A DNA stretch of 64,000 bases from contig NC_092797.1 of NCBI RefSeq assembly GCF_918797505.1, positions 56,134,192-56,198,191 of the forward strand, in the 5' to 3' direction. Made by a program: the position numbers and the translations under genes. Positions within the stretch are counted from its first letter, which is position 1; each line of letters opens with the position of its first letter. The notes under the pieces were generated by a model. It saw nothing but the letters and a program-made list of their open reading frames with translations. It searched no databases and was not told the DNA's origin. Of this stretch, positions 22,101-31,959 are shown in pieces. This stretch comes from Bemisia tabaci. Taxonomy: Eukaryota > Arthropoda > Insecta > Hemiptera > Aleyrodidae.

Positions 22101-25100
22101 CGGTGGGAAACTTGGAGCTGTGTTATTACTGTTACTCGTCTGTAATGGGCCATTTCCATCAGTCATAGAATCGTAATTTGATGCTTGATTCTTGTAGATT
22201 AGCTAGAAATAATACGATCTGTCCAAGCAGTGACTTTCTACGTGCAATTTTAACCGAGATATCGCGCCTCGAAAAATTCGGATTAAGACGTCATCGACCG
22301 CAGTAGTGACACCCTTGGTTTCTTTCATACATTTGCACCGGTTCCTTAACGTGAAATTCGGGTGGCAGCAAAGTGGAAGAAACCAAGGGTGTCATTACAG
22401 CGGCGAATGACGCCGCGCTATTGGCCGAACCTTTCAAAGCACAATCTCGGTTAACATTGAACGTAGAAAGTGTGGCGGCGCGGCACTCGCACTCAGCAGT
22501 GCGCGTGGCGTGCTGACGCGCCCGCTCGACGCAATTCCGACTTCGGCCGCTAGTTGCAGTTCGATCGCTCGGTTCCCTATCTCAAAGCTGCAAACCAGCC
22601 TGGTGGGGAGTCGGCGATCGACTATAAATAGTGGCCGCAGCATAGGCCGGGCACCAGTATTTGATCAAGATTCGTAGAAGACCAACCAGTCCCAGTCATC
22701 GGCTCGTCCCGTAAGCACCAGGGCTAAGGCCCGAACCTCCGCGGCTCAGACCCGCACTACCATCACGCCCCGGACGCGTATATCAAACTCGGCTCAGACC
22801 CGAACCCCCCCCCCCCCCCATCTCATAGCCACTCTCAAACTTTAGACCTGTTCATATATATGTGTATGTGAAGCCAATAATTGAAATACTATAAATAAAT
22901 ATGTGTCATTGAAGCCCTCATGGTTCATCCTTCATCAACAACACAAAAACCACCCTCCTTACAAAAGATGCCGTTCGGACAGATCTTATTATTTTTAGCT
23001 AATTGAATCGCATTTAGCTCAAAGAAACCAGCGCAATTGCAGTGTTGTATACATGTTGCTTCTTCATGATTATCTAAAAAATCTCCCAGAAGAGCAAATC
23101 GTTTTTGCTTCCCACCACAAAAATTTTTCATTTGAAAGGAAAAATAATTGTGTGAATTTTAATACTGTATACAAATTGAGTATTTTTAAAAGTAAAGAGG
23201 AAGTTGCAGGATTATGGAAACACTGTAATTGCGCTGGCTCCTTTTTGCTAAACGCGCGATCCAATTTACCAGAATGAAGCATGAAACACGATTCTGTGAG
23301 GAGTTCTTCTAAGGCATTTACCTAGAGGATTATTCCTTGCCAAAACTTCCGGATCATTCATGGCTTGTGCGATAGCCGCTGACGGTATCTGCTCCATGTC
23401 TGGGAGTGGCCTCCCATAAGCGCCTCCCTCCATCGGCGATGAATAAGGTGGCCAAAGCGGCGCCGGCGTCTGCCTTGGATACGTTTCTTGGCGTCGACCT
23501 CTCTCAGATGGACCCGATACATCCGGACTTGAGGGCGCCCAAAAGAGTTGGGATGGCGACGGTGGTGTGGTTCGTGCCAGGGGCAGTGGTGACGCTGCTG
23601 GTGAGGGCCGAGGAGGCGGAGGAGATGGCGGCTGAGACGAACGCCCCTCTCCATGAGGTAATTGTCGTGGTAGTCGTGGAGACAACGAAGATGAAAAAGC
23701 AGGTTGCTCAGCGGGTATGGCCGCACCTCCTCTTCTGGGGAATATTTTAGTTGCCGACGTTAAATTCTATGCATTCAACTGTCCATAAGTTGGATTCCAT
23801 TTAGCAAAAAGGAACCAAGAGCATTCCAATGTTTCTAGGGTTGTGCAACATACGTTCTTTGCAATAAAATCACTGAGATCATGAAAAAAACATCAAATTT
23901 ACAAAGGTAATTTTCGTCTTGAAAGATAAACCCTGTGTAGATGATCAGTTGGACGTAATTCTACCAAAGAGACCTATGTGGAGGTGAGAAATGTGGGGTG
24001 TGCTCGTTAGTTCTCTTTGCGTTAGAGTGAATGGGAATAATTGTGCGCCAGTGACGTCAGCGGCAATGATAGTGCGCACTCGAACGTGAGGGAGCTCGTC
24101 GTCGTGGTCATTAACTCATGAGCCCTGTCCAGAACGCTCTCTTGCCATGCCCGCGGCTCATGAGTTCCGCATTCAGTTGCCACATAGGTCTGTTTGATAG
24201 AATGTAAAATCCCGCTTTTCCAATTCTTCAAAAGGAACCACGCCCACTTTTACATTGCTTCTTATGCAGCTTCCTAGAGCACACCCCATATTTCTCACCC
24301 GCACATAGGTCTGTTTGGTAGAAATACGTCCAGTTTATATTTGTAGGGTAAATAAAGCTGCACAATCTTAGCGACATTGGAACACTCCTGGTTCCTTTTT
24401 GCAAAATGCAATCCAGTTGGTCAGCTCGGCCCGAAAAATTCAAAATTTCTCGAACACTAAGAAATGTACCTTACTCTCTATAATGCAGCAAATTTTCGTT
24501 TAAAGAGATTGTATACAAAGCAAGATACAGGTTATAGAAGGCCGTTGCGGACGGTACAAAAGAGACCTCTCATTTTTGAGGACCTTACTTTGACTTTAAT
24601 TTTTAAAGAAACTATATACTTCATCTATATATTCTGGTTGGCTCCGGTAACGGCTCATTGAGTTTACTTTTCAATCAAGTATTTATATTATTTTGTTCAG
24701 ATATTGCCATTTTTATGGTGTTGCGGACGTTACACCTATAGAATTTTGTGCCTAAAATAGGTTGTAACCCTCGCAGTTTATGAAGTAATTGAATTAACAG
24801 GTACCAGCATGAAGTAGGAAAGCTAATTGTCACAACGGTACATGCATTTCTCCTTAAATTCAATACGAATAGCTGTGAGAAAATTTTCCGAAATAAGTAT
24901 CTAAGGGTTTTTAGGAGGGGATTCTATGACTGATGGAAATGGCCCATTACAGACGAGTAACAGTAATAACACAGCTCCAAGTTTCCCACCGAAAAGGGTT
25001 ACAAGTCATGCCCGCTTCTCTGCCAAGGTAAGCAAAAACCCCGTATGACGTTGACGTTGCCAAGACGGCAGGGCGCGTGCAGGGCGTGCGGCGCACACGG

Positions 25101-27600
25101 GCACCAGCCTTTGGGGGGCGCCACGAAAGAAGAAGAGAGGGAAAAAACGGGGGAAAAGGAAAAGGAAAAGGGAACAAGGTTGGGCAGTTAAGCAAGGAAG
25201 AAGAGGGGAAATGGAAGGAAAAAGAAGGAAAAAGAAGGCAAGAAAAGTGAAAAGACAGTCCGCGAGAAAGGGGGAGGGGCATAAAAACCATAGACAAAAT
25301 ATAAAGACAATGGGCCTGTTGCATACAAGAGATACAGCCGTGCGAATAGACTTTTTAGAGGTAAATGACACGAAAATTACGATGGTCACATTAAAAAAGT
25401 CTGAAATACACTCCTTACTGCGCAATTTGCGTTGTTAGGAACGCGCTTTTTCAAATTTCCCGCGTCTGGGGGCAGTTTTCTAACGGAAACAATTAACGGC
25501 AACTCGCGGCTATTTCCGGTCAACTAAAACTGACAACATAACCTAAAAATCGGAGCTCGTGATATCGTGAAATGAAATGTAGACGGATTGCGTTGGATAT
25601 TTAAAAGTTGATAGATTTCCTTACCACATAAAGCGTACATGGACCACTATAAGAGATCACGTTGGGTTTTTAAACAAACTGAAGGAAAAAATACCAACAA
25701 CAACAACGACTTGGCATCTTCCGGAAATCACCGAGCCCGCCGTTTGCTCGTTTCCGGTGATTAGAAAACTGCCCCCAGACGCGGGAAATTTGAAAAAGCG
25801 CGTTCCGAACAACGCAAATTGCGCAGTAAGGAGTGTATTTCAGACTTTTTTGATGAGACCATCGTAATTTTCGTGTCATTTAACCCCTAAAAAGTCTATT
25901 CGCGCGGCTGTATCTCTTGCATGCAACAGGCCCATTGCCGTCTAAAGGTAAATTTTCAGGACAAAAACTCCACCTGGTCCATAGACGGTCAGGCGCCCTT
26001 TGACCCTAAATTTGCGGATGTACAGAAATACAAGAGTAGGCATGTAGTAAGGGGGCGCCATAAATCCATCGAACAGGAGCCGACATAGCATTTTAGGCCA
26101 CGTCCGCCATCTTGGATTTGAGAATTTTTAAACATAGTAAAAATTCGAGTTTCCGGTCGAAAAATACCCTCAGACACCGAGTTTCAAAAAAATCCATCAA
26201 ACAGGAGCCGACATAGCATTTTAGGCCACGTCCGCCATCTTGGATTTGAGAATTTTCAAAAATCGACTAAAAATTCGAGTTTTCCGTCGAAAAGTACCCC
26301 AGATCCCGCGGTTCACAAAGCTCAAACGAACAGAAACGGAGGCCAGAACCGGGGCTCATTTTAGGCCACATCCAACATTTTGAGTTGAGAATTTTAAAAA
26401 GTTGACTAAAAATTCTAGTTTTCCGTTGAAAAATACCGTGTTATACCGCGTTTCACAAGACTCGAACAAACAGAAACCGAGATAGCATTTTAGCCCACGC
26501 CCGCCATCTTGACTTTGAGAATTTTAAAAAAGTGGACTAAAAATTCTAGTTTCCTGTCGAAAAATACCTCCTGACACCGAATTTCAGAAAAATCTATCGA
26601 ACAGGAGCCGAGATGGCATTTTAAGCCACTTCAGTCATTTCGGATTTTGAAGTTGAAAAATTTTACTTAAAACGCGTGATACTCAAAATCGAAGTTCAGA
26701 TTCGGATTCCTCGTTAAAAATTGATACAATTCCATGTATCATACCCGAGCATAGCGTGAAGGAAAGAGACGTAACGTAGACATACTGATTCGAGCATATG
26801 AATCCAACGTGGCAACATGGGTAGTGCTCAGTGGGTCAGCGGAGGAGGAAGAATAAGAATTTATCGTGAGGAATTCTTCGGGACGAAACCGAACGCTTAG
26901 TAAGCGCCGGCGTCTCCCGTTCGGTTGCATCTCGGGCGACCGGCGCGGCGCGGCGGCGTAGTTCAAAGAGAATCTATACGCGTCGTTAAACCTTTTTCCT
27001 TCACGCTATTTTAACTTATGATAGATGAAATCTCATCAATTTTTCACGATGAATCCGAATATGAGCTTAGATTTTGGATATTACGCGTTTTAATCTATTT
27101 AAAATCGTAAGAGAATTTACAGAATTGTCCTTGAAAATTGATCACACATTAGTGTTTTTTTACGTCGATTAAACCTTTTTCCTTCACGCTATTTTAACTT
27201 ATGATAGATGAAGTCTCATCAATTTTTCACGAGAAATCCGAATCTGAGCTTAGATTTTGGATATTACGCGTTTTAATCTATTTAAAATCGTAGGAGAAAC
27301 ACCAGTGATTAATCGAGAAACATTCAATTAAGAATCAAAGGAACACGGAGAAAACACAGATTATTTTGCCTGGAATTACAATAAAATGCTTTTTTGCGTA
27401 CACCTGTGCTTAAATGCATGACAGTGCGGCTTACACTCTGGACTGACGCGCGTGTATGGAGAAACAAATGTCCTTAGTTGGGATTGGGTCGGATAGGCAA
27501 CTTAACTACCTTCATAATAGGGCGTGCAGTATCACACAGAATTGAAGGCGCGCCAGACCCGCAAGGAAAAATTAAATTGCTGATTTAACAATTAAATTGC

Positions 27601-27646
<46 letters not shown>

Positions 27647-29207
27647 CTGCAATGTTACAACATGAATTATTGTATGATTTTACAACAAAAAATGCTACTT
27701 TAACAACCCCCTTGGTTAAATTAGCTTACAATAGTGGTTAACGTAGCATTTTTTTGTTATAAAATATACGTTGAAACATTACTGTCAATTTTTTTAGCAA
27801 TTTAATTGTTAAATCAGCACACTAATTATTTCCGTGCAGATCGTGCTTCGTGCCAGTAGTCTTACACCAATTTTGTTTTTCTTTTTGTCGATGCAATGCA
27901 ATTTGCATAGGAAAACTCGCAAGCCGCTTGCTAAAGGCCGATGACTTTTAAATCCCGACTGCACAGATATTAGCGAGGAAGGGTTTCTCCCCTAAAATCG
28001 ATTACTTACAATGAATTGAAATTGAGCAAAATAAGCGTTTCCTGGCTATTGCGCGAATAAAACCAAACCTTTTTGCGCGAATAGGATTATATGTCGCAGG
28101 CAATTAGCAATCGCCGGCAAATTGCACGCCAGTGGTTAAAAAATATAGAAAATCATATAATTCAAAAATAAAAGAACAAGATTAGAGTGCTGATTATGTT
28201 GCCTATGATGTGAATAGACACTTTTCCATCCTTAACAACATGACAGAAATATACGCACTCAGAAGAGCTTGTATTGAACTCCGTGGCTTTAGTTGGATTG
28301 AGATCGGACAAGCAACTAAACTAACTTCGTGACAAAGCGTGGAGTATCACAAAAAATGAAGGCGTTCATGCCGAGTTCATACTTTTGAAGACCATAACCC
28401 TTAAAAATTGCATTATGCTGGGGGCGCATTATTGCGATATATATATTCAAACAACGGGTGAACCGCTTGCAAATTGCCGGCAATTGCTTATTGCCTGCGG
28501 CATACGAAAGGAAAAGAAACCTACAATTTCGTTTACCAATTTTCTACAATTTTCCATAATCCTAGTAGTTTGAATCTTTACTAGTCATCGAAGTTTTTTT
28601 TTATAAGTTTACTAAAGATTTTTCAATCATACCTCCTGTTTCTTTTCTTTTGAACGCCACTTAAATTGACTGCGTGCTTTTATCATCCTGTCAGTGTGTT
28701 TTATGATTGATGTTTACCATTTTACATTTACATGGCTTTAAAAGGTCGAACATGAACTGTCTGTCAAGATAGTATACTCAAATGGACAATAAATTAGAAA
28801 TGGATGTCACTATTTTATTAAAAATACTGAACTTGCAAAGCTTTGAATTTAATAAATATTGGAATTGAAGCAATCTAATGTAATGGCTTGAAGCTTAAGT
28901 GTAAAATGGCCATAGAGTTGCAAAAAATTTAAAAAAAAATCTCGAGACCTAATGTTCAGGGAGAGAATGCTTGGATTTTTTGGAAAGTAGCACCTGAAAA
29001 ATGCGGTTTAGGAGCTATCGTTCCGTATAGTATCGGAGAATGTTTGAAAAGGACAAGTGACTGATACAAAGAAAAATTCAATGCTACTTTTCCAAAAAAC
29101 AAAATTACTTCCTCTATGACTCATAACAAAAAAGGAACACTCACAGCAGGCGTTGAACTGCAGGCGTTGAAGAGGGCACACAAGCCCAGCAGACCCCGTA
29201 ATCGCAT
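15911..29207 (-). CDS. Secreted RING-finger protein gene A (six-exon model)
   Basis: The proposed exons on the minus strand are 29207-29145, 27930-27866 (candidate), 23734-23322, 18273-18175, 17480-17343 and 16104-15911. The sum is 972 nt, that is 323 codons plus stop. Residues 1-21 form a signal-peptide-like start (MRLR, then a hydrophobic run, then small residues). Exon 3 is Pro/Ser-rich. Exon 4 has RRLDLDDDD and exon 5 a basic patch followed by SDSDSED. The last exon is a C3HC4 RING (C261-x2-C264, C276-G-H278-x2-C281-x2-C284, C292-x2-C295) with a basic tail. RING-HC domains of this kind bind two zinc ions and usually recruit ubiquitin-conjugating enzymes, so E3-ligase activity is inferred from the fold. 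Secretion is inferred from exon 1. All adjoining phases agree except where exon 2 is uncertain. Without some exon 2 the frame does not close. A paralogue runs divergently from 36518. Confidence 0.7.
16315..16470. repeat. MITE family D, partial copy in gene A 3' intron-exon area
   Basis: It begins ggaaccaagccacatcagct and shares accgttttcatgtaaaaaataaaattgcc-type sequence with the full copy at 29580-29797. The right TIR is missing. It lies in intron 5 of gene A, about 210 bp upstream of the RING exon. A third, right-end fragment is at about 45100-45300. Confidence 0.6.
17034..17242. mobile_element. TIR element in intron 5 of RING gene A
   Basis: The ends CACTGATAAAAAAAACCTCT and AGAGGTTTTTTTTACCAGTG are inverted repeats. 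The pairing continues inside (aagagtgcagtttcttatcg with cgacaagaaactgcactttt), making most of the 209 bp a hairpin. A 21-bp segment (tcaagcggattttgcattga) is tandemly doubled in the centre. No clear target duplication was found. Confidence 0.7.
17343..17480 (-). CDS. RING gene A exon 5: basic then acidic segment
   Basis: The acceptor attgtttcag and donor GATA/GTGAGT bound 138 nt, phase 1 to phase 1. It encodes a Gly-rich stretch, a basic patch (FRIRRHKQK) and an acidic end (ASDSDSED) that joins directly to the RING exon. Gene B exon 5 ends the same way (basic patch, then TPVSDEDDKQ), which supports homology of the exons. Confidence 0.75.
18175..18273 (-). CDS. RING gene A exon 4
   Basis: The acceptor tatctttgcag and donor CCGG/GTAAGT bound 99 nt, phase 1 to phase 1. 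The encoded segment begins G-W-M-R-S-P-M-R-R, continues with an LDLDDDD acidic patch and ends PNPSWVWTDPQP. Its GW start after a Gly resembles the GW start of gene B exon 3. Both splice sites are close to consensus. Confidence 0.7.
18274..19368. other. Intron 3 of RING gene A, left part
   Basis: This is intron sequence between exon 4 and the left long-inverted-repeat arm. A terminus of the ggaaaaacgccgtat / gcgttgccaaatt MITE family occurs at 18620-18670. A block at 18990-19100 (catcgaaatgctc, ccttttttgcaaaatgc, ccagtgac) resembles 23810-23850 and 24360-24430. No coding sequence is supported. Confidence 0.5.
19865..20480. repeat. Tandem repeat, about 130-bp unit
   Basis: The start of each unit is marked by taaaatg(c/a), at 19899, 20030, 20160, 20300 and 20428. 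Each unit then runs through cggctcctgttcgatggattt, a ggtatttttcgac block and ggaaaactcgaatttttagtc to a caagatggcggacgtgg block. Units differ by substitutions and small indels. The same array is present inverted in the right arm at about 26060-26660. Confidence 0.8.
20898..21748. mobile_element. 851-bp near-perfect palindrome (fold-back element)
   Basis: Two 397-bp arms (20898-21294 and 21352-21748) are almost exact reverse complements around a 57-bp centre. Each outer end carries about four spaced copies of a motif close to gtgtgcgcaaacgttatcgg. It interrupts the left long-repeat arm and is absent from the right arm, so it is a later insertion or the right arm lost it. Frames inside it are open on both strands because of the palindrome. 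None shows a known domain. Confidence 0.85.
22173..22467. repeat. MITE family E, partial copy
   Basis: It shares atgcttgattcttgtagatta, cgcgcctcgaaaaattcgg, gacgtcat and gacacccttggtttctt with the fuller copy at 43408-43774. As there, the internal gacacccttggtttctt block is mirrored by gaaaccaagggtgtca, giving a stem. The right end is lost next to the GC-rich segment at 22468. Confidence 0.6.
22468..22920 (+). other. LTR-like segment with TATA box and polyadenylation signal
   Basis: A GC-rich block is followed by ACTATAAATAGTGG at about 22620. A leader-like stretch with repeated ggctcagacccg units and a C run (22806-22819) follows, then ctataaataaatatgtgtca at about 22890. TATA and AATAAA 270 bp apart in the same orientation fit a solo long terminal repeat, but no matching second copy or clean target duplication is visible. 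It could also be an isolated promoter. It lies in intron 3 of gene A on the opposite strand. Confidence 0.3.
23322..23734 (-). CDS. RING gene A exon 3: Pro-rich region
   Basis: The acceptor ttccccag and donor CTAG/GTAAAT bound 413 nt that start in phase 2 and end in phase 1. The encoded stretch is rich in Pro, Ser and Arg (PPSPPPPRPSPAASPLPL) and ends with a helix-prone segment, IPSAAIAQAMNDPEVLARN. The upstream in-frame stop at 23767 limits the exon. The opposite-strand and shifted frames over the same bases are shadows. The exon lies in the spacer between two long inverted repeats (arms 19369-22172 and 24924-27152). Confidence 0.65.
23735..24923. other. Intron 2 of RING gene A, right of exon 3
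   Basis: No second coding exon was identified here. There are fragments of MITE family A (ctcatgagccctg, cacataggtctgtttgataga) at about 24110-24330, and a block at 24360-24430 similar to 18990-19100. Together with 22173-23321 it forms the spacer between the long inverted-repeat arms. Confidence 0.45.
24924..27152. repeat. Long inverted repeat, right arm
   Basis: This is the reverse complement of the left arm at 19369-22172, ending inside at gattctatgactgatggaaa (mirrored by 22150-22172). Instead of the palindrome it holds 25311-25490, which repeats 20584-20765 in the same direction as the left arm. That piece therefore forms a local hairpin with 25750-25940 within this arm. About 150 bp just outside the arm (27153-27303) duplicate its last part. 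It lies in intron 2 of RING gene A. Confidence 0.85.
27153..27303. repeat. Partial tandem duplication of the right-arm end
   Basis: The sequence from ttaaacctttttccttcacg through ttttaatctatttaaaatcgtag repeats 26988-27110 nearly exactly. The left arm has a single copy, so the duplication arose on this side after, or as part of, the inverted-repeat formation. Confidence 0.75.
27571..27828. mobile_element. TIR element with internal A run
   Basis: The ends gctgatttaacaattaaatt and aatttaattgttaaatcagc are exact inverted repeats. A 39-base A run (27604-27642) and an internal inverted pair (tgttacaaca region) fill the centre. It lies about 38 bp from candidate exon 2 of gene A. Confidence 0.7.
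27866..27930 (-). CDS. RING gene A exon 2, candidate only
   Basis: The acceptor cggcctttag is followed by 65 nt open in the required frame (QAACEFSYANCIASTKRKTK...), then a donor (TTGGT then GTAAGA). It begins in phase 0 and ends in phase 2, exactly what is needed to join exon 1 to exon 3. Against it: the acceptor tract is weak, and similar gcaaattgc-type repeat sequence is common nearby (28094, 28458). The correct exon 2 could lie elsewhere in 23735-29144. Confidence 0.3.
27931..29144. other. Intron 1 of RING gene A (if exon 2 is right)
   Basis: It contains diverged copies of a block with gcaattgccggcaattgc-type sequence (28090-28130 and 28455-28500) and a ggattgagatcggacaagca block (28300) that resembles 27479-27500. 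No coding sequence is supported. A short basic open frame at 28632-28690 ends at a weak donor but does not fit the required phase. Confidence 0.4.
29145..29207 (-). CDS. RING gene A exon 1: signal peptide
   Basis: ATG at 29207-29205 opens MRLRGLLGLCALFNA followed by CSSTPA: a basic n-region, a hydrophobic core and small residues fit for signal peptidase. The exon ends in codon phase 0 at a consensus donor (GCT then GTGAGT). The layout is the same as the first exon of gene B, which also starts MRL and ends at GTGAGT. An aataaatag TATA-like sequence lies about 20 bp upstream of the ATG. Confidence 0.7.
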
Positions 29208-29817
29208 TTCGCGACGGCAGAAACTATTTATTGATGAAAAGCAACACGTTCGGATTTTCTAATGGATAATTTAACAATCCTCTTTTAAAACTAGAGGATA
29301 AAATCGTTGGAAACGACACTTTATGCTGAATTTTGCGAGTACTTCATCCTCTCGTAAACATCAAAATGACGGTCACTGCTATCGTGCGTGGATATGCTAT
29401 AAATATAGCATCAGCCTGGATCGAGGGGAGAAGTTTCCGAGAAATCTTATTGACATGATCGTCTTTTTTACAGCATTTCTGACGCTGTAACGTTGTTTTC
29501 CCTGAGGCACAAACCTCCGAAAACGTTATGCTTCTTGGCATTGAGCGTTAAACGTCAAATGAACTACGTTCAGCTAATAGGAACCAAGCCACATCAGCTA
29601 TTGTCAAATTTAACCGAGCAATTCAATTTTTTGAAAGAGAACGTGTGGATTGTTTTGAAATTTTAAGGGATTTACTTTAAACTATGCTGAAAATTCACTG
29701 AAATTTGCACACAAAAAATCCGCGCAACCGTTTTCATGCGTAAAAAAAATAAATTGCCTGATTGAATTCGACAATAGCTGATATGTGGCTTGGTTCCTTT
29801 CTGCTTTAACAGGGTCC
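29208..29817. promoter_or_regulatory. 5' flank of RING gene A
   Basis: This is unique sequence directly upstream of the gene A ATG up to the edge of the composite transposon, with an aataaatag TATA-like sequence near 29230 on the minus strand. It includes a MITE family D copy (29580-29797). Before the 5.87-kb insertion it would have been continuous with 35705-36517, making an intergenic region of about 1.4 kb shared by two divergent genes. Confidence 0.4.
29580..29797. mobile_element. MITE family D, full copy
   Basis: The ends ggaaccaagccacatcagct and agctgatatgtggcttggtt are inverted with one or two mismatches. The internal caaccgttttcatg motif is shared with copies at 16315-16470 and 45100-45300. 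It is 218 bp and non-coding. Confidence 0.75.
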
Positions 29818-29825
29818 CTTTTCAT

Positions 29826-30540
29826 CAGGCTCGGACTGGCATGAAAAAAGTTAGGCCGCGGCGAAGTATCGTGACGGCCCCCAGGGGGGGGGGAGATCCC
29901 CCAGTAAGGAGAGGAGGTCCGGGGGGCGGCCGCCCCCCGGAAAATTTTTGGATCCTTTATATCCCGAGAATGCAATTTTATCCTCACGGACGCTTGTAAA
30001 ATTGTCAACTATTAGAGGTTTGGATTGATACAATATTCGACCTAAAACGTAATTTTGAGAGCACGTAAGTTTTATTTTACGTCAAAAAATTTCACTTAAT
30101 TAACTCGTAACAGTGGAGACGCCCAACTCGGGGGCCCCAGTCGTCGAAAACTAATTAACCCTTAGATTACAGAGTCTTAAAATCAATAAAAACAATTCTG
30201 GGGCCCTCAGCCTCGGGGGCCCCGAGGACGACGGCAAAGAAAGAGAATTAAAAAAAAAATTGTGGGGCCCTCTTCCTCGGGGGCCCCGGGAAAGAGGGCC
30301 CCAGAATCGTTTTTATTAATATTAAGACTCTGTAATCTAAGAGTTAATTAGTTTTCGACGACTGGGGCCCCTGAGTCGGGCGCCTCCACTGTTACGAGTT
30401 AATTAAGTGAAATTTTTTGACGTACAAAATAAAACTTACATGCTCTAAAAATTCGAATATTATATCGTCCTCGGGGCCCGGGCCTCGAGGAGGGCCCCGG
30501 CCGCGATCGTGGCCTAGCGGCTCTGGCCAGTCCGAGCCTG
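29826..30540. mobile_element. Fold-back hAT-like MITE, left copy of the composite
   Basis: A 715-bp element with a 15-bp perfect TIR. Inside, the segment from gcacgtaagttttattttac through gattacagagtctta is mirrored further on by taagactctgtaatctaag to aaataaaacttacatgctc, so most of it can fold back. Both arms carry cgggggcccc-type GC-rich blocks. No coding capacity. It differs from the right copy at only scattered positions. Confidence 0.85.
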
Positions 30541-30758
30541 TGCCTAGCCGCAAATAATGCATAGAGATAATAGAGGATTTCCGACCAAGGTCAAAGGGAC
30601 AAGCCGTAAGGCGCCCTTACTTCAACTTCAACTCATCGCAACCATTCTAAGCTCCTTCATCTCGTTGAGTATGCAATTTGATCTCCTGCGAGTTATCATG
30701 GTTGCTCCAAGTCCAAGTGAACCTCTACGGCCAACGACCTTTTCGGGCAAGGAGAAAC

Positions 30759-30887
30759 AATTGGACGTATTTCTGCCAAACGGAGCTATGTGCATTTAGG
30801 CAGGAGCCTTGAGACCCATGAGAATGTATGCATAGCAGGGCTCACGTTATAATGCACTAGTTCAGTTTGGCATAAATACGTCCAATT
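30759..30887. mobile_element. Palindromic MITE family A, copy 2
   Basis: The ends aattggacgtatttctgcca and tggcataaatacgtccaatt are inverted. The centre has gtgcatttaggcaggagcct...agggctcacgttataatgcac. Length 129 bp. Confidence 0.75.
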
Positions 30888-31959
30888 GTCCGTCTTGAAA
30901 TTCATGAGGAACTCTTGGTTTTATCATCACACGATTACAATACGAACAAATTCAGATGTCATCTATCACACTTCACTGGCCAGTGATGTGATTTCGGGTC
31001 ATCGGGGACTTTTCAGTTTGTTCGCAATTTGACCGTGTACGAGGGTCTTACAAGTATTCCTCCACGATGCATTGCTGCAGTGGAGGTATTCTAGTTCCAA
31101 ATTGCTGATCAAAATATGCTGTGGTCACATTAACAATATTTCGGTCGATGTCTCAAGGTCACGCGGTGGATTAACCGACATTGACGGCACATTATACACC
31201 ATTTCCGTCAATTTTTGGTGGCCCACGCAATATTTTGTATAATGACTACATGACCTTGAGATAATGAGGAAAATATTGATGGTGTGACCACGGACCCTGG
31301 AATTTAGAATAACGTCACCCAAAAAAACGATGCTGGGGTTGGTCAGTTCAAATGACAAACGTCTGATGACGTTTGAGTCGTCATGGAGCATGGATGGATT
31401 TACTAGTTGTTTTTCTTCTTTTTCCGAAAACTAGGGATTTTTCCTTGATTATGTTTGGTACTATGATGGATCTTCCCTTCGAATTTATAGGTTGACAACG
31501 ACTGAATTTTTCATGTGGGGAGGTTGGCAGCCCTTTCAAGCCCTACACGGCCTCCAAATAACGATTTTACTTATGAAAGTCTTCGAACCTAGGTGTATTC
31601 TGGTTTCACTTCAATGGGTCAAGTAAACAACAACAATACAAGTAGCAACAACTACATATGTAGTCAACAACTACAATTCGGTTTCGAATATTTCGTGGAG
31701 AAAAGTTGGCTGCCCTTTCAGGCTCTAAGACCTCCAAGAGCAAACTCAATCGTGATAGGCTCCCAACCTCGGTGCTTTATTTTCACTTCAATATTTTTTT
31801 TTTTCAACGCATTTGATTGGTTTACGGTGATAGCCAACGTGACGTCACAGCTGAAAATGCTCCCGGGCTTTGTTTGCACCACGCCGTACGTTATAAATAT
31901 AGGCACCAGGGGGTGGATCGGGCAGTCCCTGGCCAGGACTCGTTGGTGAAGGTATTATG

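Larger units (their letters stand above)
19369..22172. repeat. Long inverted repeat, left arm
   Basis: This segment is matched in reverse complement by 24924-27152, with only scattered differences visible by eye. The correspondence is 19369-20897 with about 25642-27152, and 21749-22172 with 24924-25310. Between those blocks the left arm carries an 851-bp palindrome (20898-21748), whereas the right arm carries a duplicated, locally inverted piece (25311-25490). The arm contains an approximately 130-bp tandem repeat, a GC-rich patch at 19560-19620 and a polypyrimidine tract at 21780-21960. It lies in intron 3 of RING gene A. Confidence 0.85.

Noticed and set aside
23358..23750. Overlapping frames of 114-122 residues on both strands
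   Set aside because: They are shadows of the GC-rich exon 3 of RING gene A, which has matching splice sites and codon phase.
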